Below are positions 5,124 to 8,328 of a stretch of DNA of 8,328 nucleotides, one piece after another. The DNA is from Labilithrix luteola. Lineage in GTDB: Bacteria; Myxococcota_A; Polyangia; Polyangiales; Polyangiaceae. The position numbers and the translations under genes were made by a program. The stretch's first letter is position 1. Every line of letters starts with the position of its first letter. The stretch is taken from the NCBI GenBank assembly GCA_026225435.1, contig JAMFST010001000.1:1-8328 (forward strand). The letters run 5' to 3'. The notes beneath the pieces were generated by a model that did not search any database, was not told the DNA's origin, and saw nothing but the letters and a program-made list of their open reading frames with translations.

Positions 5124-6919
5124 CGCGTACGTTCCGCATCGCTTTCTCCTCGCTCCTCTCCGTTGTCGCTCTCGCCGGCAGCACGCGCGAAGCGTCGGCG
5201 CAGATGGGCGGCGGCATGGGCGCTCGTCCCGGCGGCGGCGGGCAGAACAAGCCGACCACCAGCTCCCCCACCAAGAACAACGTCGTCGGCCCGCGCTCGG
5301 GGGGCGCCGACGACGACGAGGACGCCGCCGCGGCCCAGCGTGCGCAGATCCTCAACCGCGGTGAGCCGACGGTCCAGGGGCCGGCCGATCCGCTGGAGGT
5401 TCCGCCGGAGATCTCCGTGCGCATCGGCTCGGACGACGACCTGCACGTCGGGCAGCCCGAGGGGAGCGTTCAGCGCACGTTCTTCCCCGAGTACTCGGAG
5501 AGCCGCGGCGAGTACCGCCTGCACACCCTGCCGCCGTTCTACGTGCAGCAGACGCGCGGCTACGGCACGCCCCGGCAGGACACGGAGGGGCTGTACGGCG
5601 CGCTCTATTACCGGCGCCGCTCGCCAGACCACGACGTCGACACGCTCTTTCCGCTCTTCTGGAAGGTGCGCGACCGGCAGAACCACGTGGTCATCGCCGG
5701 CCCGGTGATGCACCGCGAGGCGCCCGGGGAGCACGACAACTGGATCGCGCCGCTCGTCTTCGAGGGGAAGCGCGTGGACGGCGGCTACTTCCACTCCCTG
5801 CCGCTGCTCACCAGCTCGCACTGGGCCCCGGACGGCGCATTCACCGTCAGCCTCCTCTACTTCCGCCAGCGCAAGCTCAAGGAAGTCGACATGGGGGTCG
5901 CCCCGCTCTTCTTCAACGGCGACAACGGCGACACCGACGGCGCGCGCAAGCGCTACACGCTGATCCCGCCGCTCCTGTTCTACCATCGCACCCGCGAGCT
6001 CGATCAGAACACGCTCACCGTGGCGGGCCCGGTGCTCTCGCAGCAGACGCCCGAGCGCAACGTGCTCGACGTGCTGCCGTTCTACTGGTCGATCCGTGGC
6101 AACCCGGCGACCGGTGGCATCCGCGAGTCGCACACCACGCTGCTGCCGTTCTTCCACTACGGCACCAGCGACGTGCAGACGCTGCTGGTGGTGCCGGGCT
6201 ACCTGCGCCGCAAGACGCCGACGGCGGACACCTTCCTCACGCCGTTCTACTCGTTCGCGCTGACCCGCAAGGGGGCCTCGTCGCTCGAGGTCGCCGGCCC
6301 GCTCGTGCCGCTCTATTACCGCAAGCGCGATCGCGACACCGGCGCCTCCGCGCTGGGGATCTTCCCCTTCTATTACGGCTCGCACTCCCCGCAGAGCTCG
6401 GTCACCCTGACCCCGTTCTTCGGGCACTTCGAGACCACCGGCGTCTCGCGCACGACCTGGGCGTTCCCCTCGCTGGTGCTGTCGAAGGACACCCACGGCT
6501 GGGAGAGCGACTTCTTCCCGGTCGCCTTCATGGGGCGCAAGGACCTGAGCACACACACCGTGCTCGCGCCGGTCTTCTGGGATTTCGCCAGCCCCAAGGG
6601 GCGCACCACCATCGGCTTCCCGGTCTACTGGCGCTTCGCCGACAAGACGGACAACTCGGTCACCCAGGTGGCGGCCAACACGCTGTACATCCAGAAGCGC
6701 GTTCCCGGGGGGCTCGAGTGGCAGTTCCACGTGCTGCCGGTGTGGTCCGTCGGCGAGTCGCCCAACGGGCACTGGTGGAACGTCCTCGGCGGCCTCGCCG
6801 GCTTCGAGCGCCAGGGGAGCTACACACGCATCAAGGCGTTCTGGCTGCCCATCACCATCAGCGGGTCGGCCAACGCGGTGGCGAAGGGGCTCACCTCGAC
6901 GAAGGCCGCGTACTACTGA
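5120..6919 (+). CDS. secreted aromatic/proline beta-repeat protein, family not recognised
   Basis: A 599-residue protein I cannot assign to a named family. It starts at TTG 5120, overlapping the hisS stop by two bases (TTGA). This start gives a textbook signal peptide: MTRTFR, a hydrophobic run, and ASA before Gln28, so the protein leaves the cytoplasm. Residues 28-60 are Gly/Pro/Ser-rich, and GGADDDEDAAAA follows at 61-72, probably a disordered linker. From about residue 135 to 580 come some 25 short strand-like units about 17 residues apart. Each has a hydrophobic/aromatic core, often L-P-F-[FYW], followed by a polar or charged turn rich in Gly, Asp, Arg and Lys (for example DVLPFYWSIRG, TTLLPFFHYGTSD, TIGFPVYWRFAD). 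No catalytic motif, lipobox or membrane helix is visible after the signal. The pattern fits an outer-membrane barrel or another all-beta scaffold (inference); proline in the middle of many strands argues for caution about a barrel. Codon use resembles the neighbours, so recent transfer is not indicated. Confidence 0.9.
   Translation: MTRTFRIAFSSLLSVVALAGSTREASAQMGGGMGARPGGGGQNKPTTSSPTKNNVVGPRSGGADDDEDAAAAQRAQILNRGEPTVQGPADPLEVPPEISVRIGSDDDLHVGQPEGSVQRTFFPEYSESRGEYRLHTLPPFYVQQTRGYGTPRQDTEGLYGALYYRRRSPDHDVDTLFPLFWKVRDRQNHVVIAGPVMHREAPGEHDNWIAPLVFEGKRVDGGYFHSLPLLTSSHWAPDGAFTVSLLYFRQRKLKEVDMGVAPLFFNGDNGDTDGARKRYTLIPPLLFYHRTRELDQNTLTVAGPVLSQQTPERNVLDVLPFYWSIRGNPATGGIRESHTTLLPFFHYGTSDVQTLLVVPGYLRRKTPTADTFLTPFYSFALTRKGASSLEVAGPLVPLYYRKRDRDTGASALGIFPFYYGSHSPQSSVTLTPFFGHFETTGVSRTTWAFPSLVLSKDTHGWESDFFPVAFMGRKDLSTHTVLAPVFWDFASPKGRTTIGFPVYWRFADKTDNSVTQVAANTLYIQKRVPGGLEWQFHVLPVWSVGESPNGHWWNVLGGLAGFERQGSYTRIKAFWLPITISGSANAVAKGLTSTKAAYY
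5522..6859 (+). repeat. array of about 25 degenerate strand units encoded in the secreted protein
   Basis: Codons 135-580 encode repeated units about 14-22 residues long with the core hydrophobic-x-P-x-[FYW]. A longer period is marked by a strand containing AGP or AP: VIAGPV (191-196), VAGPV (301-305), VAGPL (391-395) and VLAPV (481-485). These are 109, 90 and 91 residues apart, and each comes about 12-20 residues after a P-[FYLV]-rich strand. DNA identity between units is low; the longest match noticed is a 13-base run, CGCTCTATTACCG, at 5601-5613 and 6309-6321. The array is therefore old or under protein-level rather than DNA-level selection. Confidence 0.7.
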
Positions 6920-6927
6920 CCGCGGCC

Positions 6928-6944
6928 CGCTCGGCTAGCGAGCG
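6928..6944. terminator. short hairpin between convergent genes (weak terminator candidate)
   Basis: CGCTCG (6928-6933) and CGAGCG (6939-6944) form a perfect six-base stem with a five-base loop, nine bases after the repeat protein's stop and spanning the stop codon of the cysteine desulfurase. There is no T-run on either side, so it is not a classical intrinsic terminator. Its position between convergent genes is the main support. Confidence 0.25.
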
Positions 6945-8095
6945 AGGACCTTGGCGAAGGCCGACAGCGCCGTCGCGATGTCGGCGGCGGTGGTGTCCTC
7001 GCCGAGCGAGAGGCGGAGCGAGCGACGCGCGCGCTCCTTGCCGAGCATGGCGGTGATGCCCGCGGACGGCTCGTTGGTGCCGGCGCTGCACGCGCTGCCG
7101 CTGGCGATGGCGATCCCCTCGAGGTCGAGGGCGGCGACCATCTCCGGACCGTCGAGGCGATCGAAGGCGACGTTGGCGACGTGCGGTGCCCACGAAGGCG
7201 GGCGAACACAGGTGCACGACGGGTCGAGGGCGACGAGCCCGGCGACCAGCTCGTCACGCAGCGGGCGCACGCGGGCGAGCCGTTCGTCTCCGCCGCGCGC
7301 GTGGCGGGCGGCGACGGCGAGACCGGCGCAGGCGACGGGATCCACCGTCCCCGGGCGTAGACCGCGCTCTTGCGCCCCTCCGCGCAGCACCGGGACCAGC
7401 TTCCCTTGGGGCGCGAGGATGACCGCGCCGATCCCCTTGGGACCACGGATCTTGTGCCCGGCGAGGCTGCGCGTGGCGACGGCACCCGGCTCGTTGATCC
7501 CGGACATCGGGACCTTGCCCCAGGCCTGCACCGCATCCACGTGCACCCGCGCGCCGCGGGCGAAGGCGCGGGCGGCGATGTCCACCACCGGCAGTACCGC
7601 ACCGGTCTCGTGGTTCACCGCCTGCACCGCGACGAGCCGCGCGCTGACCGCAGCAGAATCGGCCTCGGCGAGCGCGCGATCGAGATCGTCCAGATCGATC
7701 GTCCCGTCCGGGAGCACCGCCAGCCAGCGAAGCGTGGCGCGCCCCTCCTCGGCCAGCGCCTCGGCGACGCGGGTGACCGACGGATGCTCGAGCGGGCTGA
7801 CCACGAGGAGGCCATCTTCGCGTCTGCGCGTGCTCGCGAAGGCGGTGCGCAGCGCCAGGTTGTTCGCCTCGGTCCCACCGCTGGTCAGCACCACGTCGCG
7901 CGGATCGGCGCTGGCCAGCTCGGCGATGGCGATACGTGCATCTTCCACGTACCTGCGCGCCGCGCGCCCCTCGCCGTGGATGCTGGCCGGGTTCCCCCAC
8001 GCCGCCAGCGCCGCCTCGTGCATCGCGTCCACCACCGCCGGCAGCGGGGGCGTCGTCGCGTTCCAGTCGAGGTAGACCCGGCCGCTCTGGCTCAT
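6935..8095 (-). CDS. cysteine desulfurase (NifS/IscS family)
   Basis: A 386-residue PLP enzyme of the class V aminotransferase fold that takes sulfur from cysteine as a persulfide, leaving alanine, in the cytoplasm. YLDWNATTP is at 8-16 and GNPASIHGEGR at 34-44. TSGGTEANNLAL (71-82) is the PLP phosphate loop. His104 of the EHPSV motif stacks on PLP. NHETGAVLPV is at 161-170, and Asp187 in HVDAVQAWGK contacts the pyridine nitrogen. Lys215 in SLAGHKIRGPKG forms the Schiff base. The sulfur-accepting Cys336 is in SGSACSAGTNEPS, followed by RRSLRLSLG. All catalytic residues are present. The ATG at 8095 was chosen because the family N-terminus begins here; the same frame stays open upstream to 8182 without homology. 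The ribosome site is weak. IscS, NifS and the desulfurases paired with MnmA cannot be told apart from this sequence, so no symbol is given. No scaffold or thiolase gene lies in the window. It sits 13 bases after the upstream partial gene. Confidence 0.93.
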   Translation of the reverse strand: MSQSGRVYLDWNATTPPLPAVVDAMHEAALAAWGNPASIHGEGRAARRYVEDARIAIAELASADPRDVVLTSGGTEANNLALRTAFASTRRREDGLLVVSPLEHPSVTRVAEALAEEGRATLRWLAVLPDGTIDLDDLDRALAEADSAAVSARLVAVQAVNHETGAVLPVVDIAARAFARGARVHVDAVQAWGKVPMSGINEPGAVATRSLAGHKIRGPKGIGAVILAPQGKLVPVLRGGAQERGLRPGTVDPVACAGLAVAARHARGGDERLARVRPLRDELVAGLVALDPSCTCVRPPSWAPHVANVAFDRLDGPEMVAALDLEGIAIASGSACSAGTNEPSAGITAMLGKERARRSLRLSLGEDTTAADIATALSAFAKVLAR

Positions 8096-8108
8096 GGTGG
8101 GTCCGTCG

Positions 8109-8327
8109 TCAGCCAACGACGACGGTCGGCGCGCGCTTGGCGACGTGCAGGCTGAAGACCGCGCCGGAGAAGTAATGACCACGCACGCTCATCCCCTGCC
8201 CGACCCGCGCGTCGCCGCCGAGCCCGCGTGCCACGCGCGGATCGTCGACCGAGGCTCGCAGCCGGCTGCCGAAGCGGGTGCGGGTCAGGATGAGCTGCAG
8301 CCCGACCACCAGAAAGGCGCAGACGAC
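8109..8327 (-). CDS. C-terminal end of an unidentified, probably membrane-anchored protein (5' end outside window)
   Basis: The frame is open from the right edge of the window to TGA at 8109, giving 72 residues. It begins with a hydrophobic stretch (VVCAFLVVGLQLIL), then a basic segment (TRTRFGSRLRASVDDP), then a soluble-looking tail ending in HVAKRAPTVVVG. This reads as the end of a membrane helix followed by a cytoplasmic tail under the positive-inside rule (inference). The segment LILTRTRFGSRLRASVDDP resembles the loop in LivH-type amino-acid ABC permeases, but the rest lacks the expected further helices, so I do not assign that family. The stop is 13 bases before the cysteine desulfurase ATG on the same strand, consistent with one operon. 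It may be a genuine gene end, though too little is visible to be certain. Confidence 0.5.
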   Translation of the reverse strand, partial: VVCAFLVVGLQLILTRTRFGSRLRASVDDPRVARGLGGDARVGQGMSVRGHYFSGAVFSLHVAKRAPTVVVG

Positions 8328-8328
8328 G

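Noticed and set aside
4691..6772. A 693-codon open frame on the minus strand opposite hisS and the repeat protein
   Set aside because: Its product is Arg/Ala/Gly/Val-rich with no motif, as expected opposite GC-rich codons. The plus-strand genes here have clear motifs, a signal peptide and ordered repeats.
8110..8309. LivH-type branched-chain amino acid permease fragment
   Set aside because: Only about 20 residues resemble the family loop; the following helices expected in LivH are absent in all three minus-strand frames.

Overview
The window is compact, very GC-rich bacterial DNA. Genes are separated by only a few bases, several start at GTG or TTG, and long shadow frames are common. Gene content (MltG with a long Arg/Pro-rich N-terminus, a secreted chalcone-isomerase-fold protein, a large secreted aromatic repeat protein) would suit a Gram-negative of the Myxococcota/deltaproteobacterial kind. 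That placement is an inference from style, not from a marker gene. No RNA gene, insertion sequence, CRISPR array, phage gene or origin was seen, and no stretch of 300 bases lacks a gene.

Layout, left to right. (1) The C-terminal end of 6-phosphogluconolactonase (pgl, + strand) opens the window exactly at its catalytic His codon. (2) It converges, with a 10-base gap, on a four-gene minus-strand cluster transcribed ruvX > mltG > chalcone-isomerase-like > glk (3737 down to 299). (3) A 66 to 93 base divergent intergenic region, depending on which ruvX start is used, separates this cluster from hisS (+). (4) hisS overlaps by two bases (TTGA junction) a 599-residue secreted protein made of about 25 short aromatic/proline strand units. 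(5) This converges on a minus-strand cysteine desulfurase, preceded 13 bases upstream by the C-terminal end of an unidentified, probably membrane-anchored protein that runs off the right edge.

How the genes fit together. pgl and glk feed glucose 6-phosphate metabolism (pentose phosphate or Entner-Doudoroff entry). ruvX and mltG are a conserved housekeeping pair (rRNA/DNA processing nuclease fold; peptidoglycan chain termination). hisS charges tRNA-His. The cysteine desulfurase supplies sulfur for Fe-S clusters or tRNA thiolation. The part least explained by known families is the secreted repeat protein at 5120-6919, translationally coupled to hisS. Its four AGP/AP landmarks fall at near-regular intervals of 109, 90 and 91 residues, and it is the best candidate for something undescribed here.
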